Origin: Tubulanus polymorphus
Taxonomy: Eukaryota > Nemertea > Palaeonemertea > Tubulaniformes > Tubulanidae
DNA length: 64,000 bases
NCBI RefSeq assembly: GCF_964204645.1
Contig: NC_134027.1
Span: forward strand, 13,628,485 to 13,692,484
Reading direction: 5' to 3'
Below the pieces are notes generated by a model, which saw nothing but the letters and a program-made list of their open reading frames with translations, did no database searches and was not told where the DNA came from. Positions 24,571-34,428 of this stretch are shown here, one piece after another. The first letter of the stretch is position 1; the number at the start of each line of letters is the position of its first letter. The translations under genes and the position numbers were made by a program.

Positions 24571-24573
24571 TTA

Positions 24574-25326
24574 TGTTTAGGCCAGCCGTAGGCTGAGCCT
24601 ATTACTATACAAATGGAGTGAATTTAAATGACATGGTTTCCAGAGGAAAGGCTCTTTGACTATGCCACTGAGCATATATTCATATTAACCATTCATTAAA
24701 GGATTATCCATTCTCCAAACCATATGAGCTTTTTCGCGAAAATCTGAACGCAAAGATATCTGTTTTAAAAAGCCGCAGAGATCAGCAGGTGTTCACGTGA
24801 ATCCGTGGTATCGTCTACCGTTTTACTTCCGGGCTTTATTTTAAGATTTGAAATTGTATTTTAAGAATGGTTTCTGTGAAATCTTTAGTTGATTTGGTTT
24901 TTGGGAGGAATATTTTATTTGCACTACAGAAAATATCATTGACAATTATGGAAAGTACATGAAAAATAGCTTTCTGGATATGCTAATTAGCCATGTGCTC
25001 AAACTGCAAATTCAATCAAATTTTATTCAGCAAAAAATATCAAATCCAATTCAATTTCACTTACTGAACAAATAAAACATCAAATCTAATTCAATTTTAT
25101 TTTACTGAGCACATTTCAGAAAATTCAATTTTGTCCTGCATTCAAATCAATAAGACCAAGGGAAAAGTGTGATTTATGTGAGGTATTTGTTCATGCCAGC
25201 TCCACTTGCAGTTTGTGGTACTTATGAAAACACAATTGTATTATGTAAAGGTATTGACTCTGAGCTGGGAGTGTATTTTGGCAAATATAACCCACAGAAT
25301 GCATCATTTGCCATTTTTAGCTCTTG
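24574..25326 (+). repeat. Family-1 repeat, nearly full copy
   Basis: Starts TTTAGGCCAGCCGTAGGCTG and follows the 9103 copy, with internal deletions, to TTTTTAGCTCTTGAGG, where the usual terminal GGCTGGCC is missing. Confidence 0.8.
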
Positions 25327-25577
25327 AGGACCTAGAGAGCTTTTACGAGCGTGTCGGCATCGTGTCCTGTATGTTTGCCACAAACAAAAGCACACCATTT
25401 TCACAGTCATTGAATTAAGAAAGATCCGATTAATGGGGTTAAATCCGCTGCAAAAATAGATCTGGCAATTCAAGATTATTTCACATTATATTGGGTTGAA
25501 TGGTGATTGAAGTTGATCACAATGATATTAAGAAGATTTTTGAATAATATTTTATCAATAATTTGTTTTTTTGCTAA

Positions 25578-26703
25578 AATAATTATGGGAAAGCCATAGA
25601 ATGGCGTACGTTTCATTGGACTAGATGCCGTATACGTGCGAATTTCAAATGCTCATTGCTGGTGAGGATGTAATTATTTCACTCTTCCTCCATAGGTATA
25701 GTTTCATTTTAAAACCTGGTGATTGTTTTGATTGACATTGAGGTGTAAGCGAATATAACTTACACGAGGCCTCCAGCTGTGTGCGCAGAGTGCTACACGA
25801 CACACAAGCAAGCTCGTTCAGTACACTACTCAAGGTGATGCTGTAACGCGTGCACGTTTGACATGAAAATAGGCTGAAGCAGAAGATGAGCGCTGTGTTT
25901 TCTGTTCGATAGAATTTGTAATAAATTGTAATTTCTTGTGACCTGAAAATACTAAGCAGCAAAGTATAAGGTCTGTCGAGGTAAATTTCAGTATAACCCG
26001 ACTTCTAGGGTACCGAGAAGTGAAAACTTTTTTCTGGGATTCATTGAAATAAATTTTATTTTTGATAAAAACGGCCGACCGACCCACTGCCGACTATGAG
26101 CCATGGATGTTTGAATTCAAGTGTGCATCGTGTGAAAACATGCCTTGACATGTGACCTAGTTTAAGTTTTCCAGGAAACTGGCAGTGTTCCAATAAGCTG
26201 CCATTCATTCTAATAGTGACTATATCAAAACCGCGCACATATTCAATGTACTGTTTCATTTTTAACACAGAGATGACGCTCTGGACAATCTACGCTATTA
26301 GACAAATTTCCCGTGCACAACGTAGATGATTTTTTGCGATATTATATTCATGTAAAAAAGCCCAAAGGTGAAAAATCTGTTTATTTTGCCCAAAAATTGC
26401 AAAAAAAAAAAATTTCTACCTACCTACTGACTCATCCTTGTTGAAGTTGAGTCGGTGTTGCAGCAAACAGACAATTATTTTGGGATGGCCTTATTTGAAT
26501 ATTTTTTTCATTTTGTGAAACATATTTTTTGAAAATATAAAATAGTTTCCCTGCCGCGCCTACCTGTACCCTACAAAATTTTGGACGTGGACCGTAAACA
26601 AATGTATATCTTTGGTCTTATTTGACTACAAAATAATTCTTTAAGAAAGATAAAATACAATATAAACTTGTGGAACTTTGATGTGACGAACTAAAAAGAT
26701 TTT
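25578..26703 (+). repeat. Family-5 repeat, copy 1
   Basis: Two blocks, 25578-25990 and 26492-26703, match 59238-59690 and 60268-60480 in order and orientation (for instance AGCAGAAGATGAGCGCTGTG and CTACCTGTACCCTAC). The middles differ; copy 2 carries a hAT-like insertion there. Confidence 0.75.
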
Positions 26704-26751
26704 TCAGGCAATGCCCTTATTCCAAACAACCTCTAGCTTTCAAGGTAAACC

Positions 26752-27178
26752 ATACTTTGCCCATGGGCAATTTATTTTAATGAATTAAACTTTATCATAG
26801 ATTTTCATTTTTATTATCCGTCCAATTATTATCAAAAAGTCCTTGAAAGTGATACACATTGGTCAGTCAATCTTTTTGTACTATAACAGGCCATAATCGA
26901 TCTGACGTATTTTTTCCTGCCACTGTCTGAGGTGCCCAGTCTTACCGTAGTGCCCGTAGACCCAGTTCCACAGTTCCGAGTTAGGATTTGACTCCCAGTT
27001 GAAACATTGAAAATGAACTGATTTTAACTCAGAGTTAGCTCTAACTCACAACTGTGGAACTGGATCCAGGGCAGTTGTTAAAGCAAACAGATACGCATAA
27101 TTAAAAGAGTAGTTGAATGAATAATGTGTATATGTTTTCATTGATATTATAAAAAACTGTGCCTCGAGGTCCTCTAGT
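26752..27178 (+). repeat. Family-2 repeat, copy 2, interrupted by a foldback
   Basis: Matches 11388-11722 in order and orientation. At the point where copy 1 reads GTAGTGCCCAGGGCAG, this copy holds an extra block of roughly 110 bases. Confidence 0.75.
26960..27066. mobile_element. Foldback MITE of about 107 bases
   Basis: CCCAGTTCCACAGTTCCGAG at the left is nearly the reverse complement of the right end, which contains CTAACTCACAACTGTGG followed by AACTGG. It is absent from the related repeat at 11388, which fixes it as an insertion. No clear target duplication. Confidence 0.75.
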
Positions 27179-27295
27179 ATGAAAAGCTGACAGGCTGGCC
27201 ATAGTGTCCCTTGGGGGCTCTGGTTTACGCTTTGTACACATGTTGTCTAATATCAGTCTTATAGAAATAATTGTGGCCTCAATATTTCTAACGCA

Positions 27296-27445
27296 ATGAT
27301 GATTATTCCTGAAGATGACTATTAGGATATAGTCGAAACGTTGAATAAACTACTATCTCGAAGTTTCATTTTCGGACTTTTTATTATCATTGTGGGATTC
27401 TCTCCTCATCGCGTCAACACGGATATTGTGTTTTACCTATCGTGA
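27296..27445 (+). mobile_element. Penelope-type element end with hammerhead-like core
   Basis: A 150-base insertion: the family-4 copy at about 22018-22100 reads straight from ATTTCTAACGCA to TTTACCACAAA, while here the two halves are separated. The insert contains CTGAAGA (27309-27315), a six-pair stem GACTAT/ATAGTC (27317-27322 with 27329-27334) and GAAA (27335-27338), the core layout of a hammerhead ribozyme. AATGATGATTA at its left pairs roughly with TATTATCATT further right, as stem I would. CTGAAGATG...CGAAACG phrases are typical of Penelope-like element ends. Stem III and the cleavage site are not clear. Confidence 0.6.
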
Positions 27446-27637
27446 TTTACCACAAATCCTGTAACTTCAAGTGTGGCAATGAATTTCAGGCCAGGGGTAT
27501 TGTAAGCTTTGCCTTATGCTACCTATTTTCAAAGGTTTGTACATTAATGATGCTGCTAGTCAGAAAACCCAGTATTGCTGCTTTGCAGCTATTTTTGATG
27601 GAGTTATCTTAGAGTAGAACTGGTTTCTATCTTTCAG

Positions 27638-27712
27638 GTGAATGTTTAAACGTTTTTGGAACATTTAAGTGCAAATGCTCTAAAGGATTTGGTGGTCATG
27701 ACTGCTCTATTG
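27638..27712 (+). CDS. CELSR: CELSR exon: EGF4 second half
   Basis: A phase 1-1 exon of 75 bases after CTATCTTTCAG, ending at GTATGT. It reads GECLNVFGTFKCKCSKGFGG, then HDCSI, and supplies the last four EGF4 cysteines. The following intron is 14.7 kb and holds the KDZ transposon and the tandem duplication. Confidence 0.92.
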
Positions 27713-28489
27713 GTATGTACATATAAGATTGGATCATCCATAACTGAAAACTGTTGCATTTGATTTTTAACAGGGAGAACAGGAACAAGTCTATTACCCC
27801 CTATTTGGCTATAGCATTCAATTTTCTGTAATGTCTGTAATGGTATCTTGTGAGGGTTTTTCGGCTTCTTGGTCAGGTATATAATAGTCATTAAATTGAC
27901 AAGTTACTCGGGCATTTGCTCGGCCGAGCATAATTGAAGAAATTTTAAAAAGTTGTTTACTCGGCCGAGTGACTGATCCAATTTCGCTATGTCACTCGAC
28001 CGAGTAATTGTAATCTACTCACCAAGAGTTAGAATATATTTTGCGCTATACACGGTACATGGGAAAAACCCATATATTTCGTGACAAAATCAATGATACG
28101 ATACAATATTGCGATGTACTACGTTTTGCGTTTTTTTAATGATTTGACGTGACCTATATTTGCCGTTATAACGCCACCAAAAAAGAAAACGTGAGCAATA
28201 CAAGACTCCTAGTATTTATTCTGAAAACTTTTTAAGAAAACGCAGTGCTAACGGTTAGACAGTATCGGTTTTGATAACAGCCAGCCGCAAAATAGGTCTA
28301 CTGGCGCAACGTTTTTAAAGCTTTATTTTCATACAATCGTGACCCTCTCGTGACTGGTTCAGTTCAGTTCAAATAAACGGAATATGGCTTTTAATTATTT
28401 CTATCTTTTCTAAAGAATGGGTCGTATAAATGTCAAGCTTCTTATTTTGCGTGGCCTTTTATTCACTTAAATTTAAATTCTCTGCCTAG

Positions 28490-28734
28490 TGATGACGCCA
28501 GAGTCTTGCTCACGAAATTAGTGTATTTGAGCAAAGTTGTTAGTGGAATGCGTTCTACCAACCAACACTGGGTAGATGAATCATGTTGTTTTCAGTGGTG
28601 GCCTGAAAACCTGCCGTGGAAGAATCCCCGATGTGATATTCGTCCCGTGGAGGCGCGCTTCGATCCTTACACAGATGTTGTAAAGAGATTTTGCAGATTG
28701 GCGTATGTTTTTCATAGATGTGAAAACTTGACAG
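28490..28734 (+). CDS. Exon of unrecognised plus-strand gene inside the KDZ element
   Basis: Follows CTCTGCCTAG and ends at donor GTACGC in phase 1. The open frame reads RVLLTKLVYLSKVVSG, then WVDESCCFQWWPENLPWKNP and FDPYTDVVKRFCRLAYVFHR. It is rich in W, C and charged residues and does not look like chance sequence. I do not recognise the family. Upstream exons, if any, were not identified. It may be an accessory protein of the transposon. Confidence 0.5.
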
Positions 28735-29698
28735 GTACGCAAAAATAAATGTTATTCTAATTTCTAATTTGAACTTGCTATCAAAATTGTTCGAAAGCAA
28801 AAATCAAACAATTAAGAGTATAATGCAACTGGAAAAATGTCCCATAAGGTAGAAAAAATGCCCTAGTCTATCATTACTAATTTAGTAAATTTCCCATAAA
28901 AACATCAAAGAACAAACTTGGAATTGTGTAAATAAATTGCACACTAACCTTAAAAAAGAATTCATTAGGTGACCGTGAGAATTATAGGCCTAGAATTTTG
29001 GGCATTAATTAATTTTGCCTTTTGAGAACTCATTCGAACTCATGCATGATACATCAAATTTGAGAAGATTTTAATTTAGTAATAGAAATGATTAAATCAA
29101 ACAAGAGCCATTATTTGTTATCAAATTTTACGGATTTTCTGGAAATTTTAGCTACTGATTTGAGATAATAAAACTTATGGCTTGCGTCTTTTCTTTTTTT
29201 GAGAGAATTTATCTTTGTTGTTATAAAGAAAATCCTTTCAAACAAAAACCCATATGGTTTCACCGTATTTTCATAAGGCCTGTGGCTTATTGTGTATGGC
29301 TTATGTTCTGGCAGTATTGTTTCGTCTTTCAACATCTGTTTATTAGTGGGAACAAGCAGTGTCCTTAACGCTTATGTAATTGATATAAATAGTCTACACA
29401 CAGACACATTGCAACAGGGAATCCTGTGATCAATAGGCGCATAAGGCTATTATTACAAGCGTGCTGTATTGTAACTCAGCGGAGATGAGTCGCGCGTATT
29501 CTAACTTATAAATGTTTAAATTACGAGTATAATAATAATATATACCTACCTACCTACCTACCCATTTTGGTGATTGCCCCGCCTGAGAAACATTTTTTCT
29601 TATGTGGCCTTACATGTAATTAATGAAAAAGCCTTATTGTTCTAATTATACATGTACTTTAATTGTGAATGTCAATGTGAATACCATATCAATTTCAG

Positions 29699-29802
29699 AT
29701 TTAGTTGTCTCGGCACTCCACTCTACTGAAATGTCAGAAGAAGGAGGCAATAAGACGTATGTCTTGGAAGAAGATGGAGAGGACAGAGGAAGAGGAAATT
29801 GA
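29699..29802 (+). CDS. Last exon of the same unrecognised gene, acidic tail
   Basis: After ATCAATTTCAG, and in phase with the exon ending at 28734. It reads DLVVSALHSTEMSEEGGNKT, then LEEDGEDRGRGN, and a stop at 29800-29802. The joined product has a very acidic C-terminus. The stop lies about 200 bases from the end of the convergent transposase gene. Confidence 0.45.
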
Positions 29803-30004
29803 CTGAAAAAATGCAGGATTACAACCAGAAGAAAAAACGTATTCACTAAACCAGATTAACCATATTATTATTAATCATATTACGTGTACTACAAATGTAT
29901 TATAATCATTGTAAAATTTATTCACTTAGTGTATGTGTACATACATTATGTTTATATTTTAGTAAAATTCAATTCATAGATTCAGATATCAAATTTATTA
30001 TACA

Positions 30005-30213
30005 TTCGTTCTTTTATCTCGGTTTTTTATTGCGAGGAACAAAGCAATGTGCCGCATAAAGTTCTCAGGCTTAATATATGCTAACTGTGATTTCAGGCGA
30101 ACCAAGCCACCATTTGCTTGTTTGTTGTCTTGGCTGTTGATATTTATGACATCCAACTTCGCTTTGTATAAGTCAAGAGAGTATCCATCGCAGCACCTGT
30201 AATTACAGTAGAT
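30005..30213 (-). pseudogene. KDZ transposase, last exon
   Basis: On the minus strand, after AATTACAG. It encodes CCDGYSLDLYKAKL, INSQDNKQANGGLVRLKSQL and NFMRHIALFLAIKNRDKR, then stop. The N-S/T-x(3)-E-Q-x-(N/T) region of KDZ transposases normally carries an acidic residue where this copy reads N-K-Q (a single-base E-to-K change would explain it; inference). The family's usual segment between the previous exon and this one (an RFHW-type stretch) is absent. Confidence 0.65.
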
Positions 30214-30303
30214 AAAACATATTAAAAATGTATCTAAGAAAGATGATTCACTCATGAATAAGTTTCGTATGGACAATTTGTCAACTGAAGTGAAAACACT
30301 TAC

Positions 30304-30425
30304 CTATTCAAACAGTACTGATGAAGTTTACAAGCATTGTCGTACACGATAAGGTTAGGAGGTTTCGAAAACCTTTTCTTGAAGATGCTGAATGGATGAT
30401 TCGGCGATTCGTGACTTTCCATAAC
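30304..30425 (-). pseudogene. KDZ transposase, middle exon with YDNAC motif
   Basis: Minus strand, after CATTTTCAG, ending at donor GTAAGTG. It encodes MESHESPNHPFSIFKKRF, then LIVYDNACKLHQYCLNR. The YDxAC motif carries one of the catalytic aspartates of KDZ (Kyakuja-Dileera-Zisupton) transposases. Phase fits both neighbours. Confidence 0.75.
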
Positions 30426-30507
30426 CTGAAAATGATAAATATTTTTCATCTTTAAAAATCTATTCCCATCCGACACTAGATTACTCAATTTCTAAGGTTT
30501 TTCTTAC

Positions 30508-30664
30508 CTGAAATCCGTAATTAATACCATGAAGACAAAACACTGTAAATATTCCTGGAGTCAGGACTCTGTGACACTTCAAATATTTTTGACACCTGTC
30601 TCTTTCACTCTCCCTACAATTACTTCTAGCTTTGTGTGTTGTATCCATTTTGTATGACGCATCT
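30508..30664 (-). pseudogene. KDZ transposase, upstream exon
   Basis: Minus strand, after TATTTCAG, ending at GTAAGAA. It encodes ASYKMDTTHKARSNC, CQKYLKCHRVLTPGIFTVFC and HGINYGFQ. The cysteine-rich segment followed by GIFTxxCxHGxxYGFQ leads directly into the VMESxESP motif of the next exon. Confidence 0.7.
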
Positions 30665-30788
30665 CTGAAATATTTATGAGCAACTGTATTAAAAACAACC
30701 CATTTCATGTAATTCTATAACTGAAATGAAGAATTACTTACTTACATAGCGATAAAATATTTACAGATTCAGTTCCATTGCTTTCTTC

Positions 30789-31097
30789 CTATTCATCCGG
30801 ATTGACAGCACTTGGTAATAATATTTTAACTGCTTTGCAGTGTATACAGTAAGCATCGGATTGCTTTCCATAAAATGACTTCACAGGTTCACTTAGACTC
30901 GTTGATAACGCCCGAAGATGAAGCTTGTTACTCTCTCCAATAAAACAGGTACACGTCAGTAACGAGCAGGATTCATCCATATGTGTGAATCTGAATTCTT
31001 TCCTAACTACACAATGTTGAGAACTTTTATAATCCGCCAATACAAAAGCATTATTTGAAATCATCCAGAATTTCTCACTTCTTTGAAAATCCTGCAT
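30789..31097 (-). pseudogene. KDZ transposase, N-terminal cysteine-rich exon
   Basis: Open frame on the minus strand with RFTHMDESCSLLTCTC, then DAYCIHCKAVKILLPSA. The CxC and CxxC pairs fit the zinc-binding N-terminus of KDZ proteins. The exact splice sites to the next exon are not clear and further exons toward 31900 are likely. Confidence 0.5.
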
Positions 31098-32275
31098 ATA
31101 ATTGTATTCCAGTTTAATTACGATACTGAGGAAAGACGATGAACAAACATCTCTGAAAAGTCAAAAAAAAAGCTTTTTACTACAGTAGTCCAAACAAAAA
31201 AGCTTATGGTTGTAGGCCTATGCGAAATGTCACAGAATTGTAAGGTACATTTTTGTAACCTGCATTAATGTTAATTTTTCTTTCATCCTTATTGGTACAA
31301 ATTTCGTATATCACCTTTTGTATCATCATCCACAACCATGTAAGATTTTATGATGAATAAACATTGATAGATTTTAAAATAGCCCACTACTGAGTGCTCG
31401 GATGATAATTCTGACCGAGCATTCGTTTATTATTCTCACAATACATGACCCAATATAAACAGAACCGAATCATGGGAGTTACTTCAGTTCATGGGAGATA
31501 GTGCAGAGTGAAGGGGTCACAAGCTTACATCGTAGCAGATTTCGAATTTGATCAAACTTATCAAGTAAGTTATGATAATTAGGATTAGGAAAACCTACGA
31601 TGTATTGTAATACTAGTAGGCCTGTTGTTATTTATTGTTGGTTACTTACTGCAACATGGTCTGGAGATTTTCCTCCGGTCGTGGAGTAGATGAGTTTTTT
31701 AATCCCGGCGCTCTTGTATTATTTGATTTTGAAGCACATGATGAAGTTCTGCCGTTTCGACGGTGTTACAGTTGATGAGATCGTACTTTTTCGTTTTTCA
31801 CGTTTCTTACAAGGAACTATATTAGCGTTGCGTGCTTGGCGAGGCATTCTCAATCAATTATCTTGAAGCGAGCGCGACAGTGGCCGTGCGTGAGGAATAC
31901 GGACCGGACCAAATTCAATTTAATTTTATTTTGTGAACCGATTAGGTGGCACCCACAGACATTTTATGAACTAATTGTTTGCTCGACTGAGAGGGTAAGA
32001 ACGAAGTTTACTGATATCTTGGCCGAGTGTGACTGCAGAATTTAATCAGTCACTTGGCCGAGTAGATTGGCGAATTCTTACGTTTGCTCAGCTTTTACTA
32101 AGATCAGCCGAGTGAATTGTCAAATTCGAACAATCACTCAGCCGAGTAAACAACTTTCTGATATAATGCTCGGCCGAGCATATGCCGGAATAACTTGTCA
32201 ATTAGGACCATATTCTTTGTAGAATACCTTAATTTTTTCCTGTGTATTAACATTTAATTCTGTAGATGATTATTG

Positions 32276-32550
32276 TTATCAGCATTGGTTGCTTCATGCC
32301 AGTGCAAGTAAAAGGGATCGAAAGTCCATAGTAAAAAAAGCGATGTTTCTCATTTTCATTGAAAATTCAGATTGAAAGTCTTTTCAGGTAAAATATTAGA
32401 TGCAGCCAAAAATTACTCAAACATTACGTTTCGATTATTCTCCACAACATAGCGTTGCCAAATTTTGAAGTTTTTTTATCACATTTTTGCTTGTTAGTTA
32501 TGTGGTATGTGAGAAGGAGTTAAGCAATCGTGTAGTGGTACATTCCTACT
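32276..32550 (+). repeat. Family-6 repeat, copy 1
   Basis: Starts near ATCAGCATTGGTTG and aligns in the same orientation with 45895-46195, sharing CTCATTTTCAT, CCACAACATAGCGT.GCCA and CAATCG.....CGAT-like phrases. Confidence 0.65.
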
Positions 32551-32896
32551 CATATTGCAGAAGGAATGAAAAGAATAGACTTTTCTATATCACTAACTGA
32601 TTTCCGATGTTTGAAGCAGGATAACTTTCAAAATTTTATGAATATTTCATTGAAATGGGAGTGGTTGTCATAGATCCCACAAGCTCTCTTGGAAAGCGCT
32701 GCGAACAAACCATATTCCATGACTGGTTAAATAAGATATATGCAAGTAATCTAGTCTTCTATATGTAACGCACTTGCCGGAATGTTATTGTCCAACGTGC
32801 GCCGTGGGAACAAAAAAAAGTAAATAAGAAATCCTCGCTAGCTACCACAAACCAACTGAACCACAATTAACAATAAATTGAAATATGATTAGGCCA

Positions 32897-33282
32897 AACA
32901 AAATATGTATTCTGTTTCTGGTCAGCGCGCATCGATCTAGAATCCCCGCATCAAAATTTTTTTTCGTAAACAGAAATCGGCTCTGAAATTCGCGCTAGCG
33001 CCAACAAGTCGCTGATGTCGTCAAACGCAGAAGTAAAACGCGGAAGTTTAGTCCATCTATCTATTCATTGCTACTGTCTGATTGTGAATGAAAACCGAAA
33101 GCATGTTGATATCGATGTCAATTTTAAAAGGGCCGGCTACTATATGTCCGTTCGGACTTGTTCCTGTCGACTAATCCATCACACTCGATAGTCAAATGTA
33201 GGAACATTTAAAAAAAAGATACCGCATCATTTTCTGCAGAAGGGCCTGACCAGAAACAGAATATATATTTTTTTGGCCTTAC
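32897..33282. mobile_element. Harbinger-like MITE (GGCCAAA ends, TTA duplications)
   Basis: The left end GGCCAAACAAAATATGTATT continues TCTGTTTCTGGTCAG; the right end CTGACCAGAAACAGAATATA continues to TTTTTGGCC. The ends are inverted repeats flanked by TTA. Its body contains GAAGTAAAACGCGGAAG and GGGCCGGCTACTATA. The left breakpoint of the tandem duplication (33009) lies inside it. Relatives are at 37229-37499 and 44907-45224. Confidence 0.75.
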
Positions 33283-33612
33283 GCAGTTTATTCATGCAGC
33301 AATAGAATAAATCTTCATGTAGCTTGGTGTGAATTACTCTTAGAATCAAAAGCAAATACTAATCAATTTTGATTTTAACTATCAAACCTAAATTCAAGAA
33401 AACACTAACCAACCACAACCTAATCAAATTTCAAATGAAACAAATATAACAACAACAATGCTTATCTACTCTGTGTATATGTGTATCAATTATGCACTAC
33501 AAATAATCATTAACTTATCAGTCCCGTATTTGAAATCTGTGTAGAAATGAGGTCTCATAGATAGTTACCAAACGTCTTTGGCAAAATTATAAATAAGTTC
33601 CTGCGAAACAGA

Positions 33613-33852
33613 GTGAAATATTGGAAACGTCCAGTTCCAATATTTCTATCGAACGAACTCAATGAGTTTGCCACGATTTCTGCTTTGATGAATCGCCAAA
33701 TACTAACAGTTAACTTCAAATGTGATCATCCAGCAAAAGTTCTGATAAATCTCTTGATTCCAGGAGTGGAGAAATTATATGAAATTTCTCAAATTCTCTG
33801 TTTTCAGAACCAGTTTCCTCACAGCAATAATTTAGCTCATTCCTTAATTTAA
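33613..33852 (+). other. Unrecognised 79-codon open frame in duplicated unit 1
   Basis: Starts MKYWKRPVPIFLSNELNEF. It is preceded by an open stretch and has no recognisable domain. It lies 5' of the LINE tail and might be a degraded part of that element. The copy at 37827-38066 differs by one residue (L to M). Confidence 0.2.
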
Positions 33853-34023
33853 ATATAAATCCGCGGAGGATAAACTGCTTAATTTGGGGCTAAAAATGTT
33901 AGATAAATACTTGTATTCCTTGGAAACTTCGAAAAAATAGTTCCAAGGAAAATAGTCCCGTTCGAAATCATGAAATGGCATATTAGTCTAGCAAAAACTA
34001 GTTATTGAGGCCTAGTCTAGCTA

Positions 34024-34428
34024 TTGAACCCACTTGTACTATTACAGAAGAGAGCTGTAAGATTAATTTCTCATTCAAATTACCTAGCACATACAGATCC
34101 CATATTCAAACGTTTAAAAATCTTGAAACTCCGCGATATTAATGACTTACAATTAGCTGTTTTCGTTTATAAATTTGCCAATTCCTTACTACCTGCATCT
34201 TTCAACGGTTATTGGAGATCAAAATTCCAAATACACCGACGTAATACTAGGAAAAAGTTCGATTTAGAAATTGATAAATTCAAAACCCTAAAACGAAAAT
34301 TTTTGGTCAAATTGTCCAATTGGTCAATTGCACCAATCCTCTGGAATAAGCTACCAAATTCGCTTAAAGAAAAACCTAGTATTAATTCGTTTCGTCTTAG
34401 CTATAAAAAACTGAAGTTTTCCTTATAA
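34024..34428 (+). pseudogene. LINE ORF2 C-terminal tail, unit 1
   Basis: Encodes LLQKRAVRLISHSNYLAHTD, FKRLKILKLRDINDLQLAVF, then IAPILWNKLPNSLKEKPS and FRLSYKKLKFSL before a stop. This is the region after the reverse transcriptase in jockey/CR1-type LINEs (QKRAxRxI.....YLxHTxPLFxxLxILKLxD, then WN.LP). The element is 5'-truncated; its 3' end is probably near the AATAAAAGG at about 34765. Confidence 0.8.

Larger units (their letters stand above)
27894..32203. mobile_element. KDZ/Zisupton-type DNA transposon
   Basis: The left end AATTGACAAGTTACTCGGGC and the right end (reverse complement AATTGACAAGTTATTCCGGC) are inverted repeats that continue for about 70 bases. Palindromic motifs of the form ACTCGGCCGAGT recur three times near the left end (27917, 27959, 27994) and four times near the right end (32052, 32103, 32136, 32167). 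Inside are a minus-strand spliced transposase of KDZ type and a plus-strand two-exon gene facing it. A clear target duplication was not found. The element lies in the CELSR intron between EGF4 and LamG2. Confidence 0.8.
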
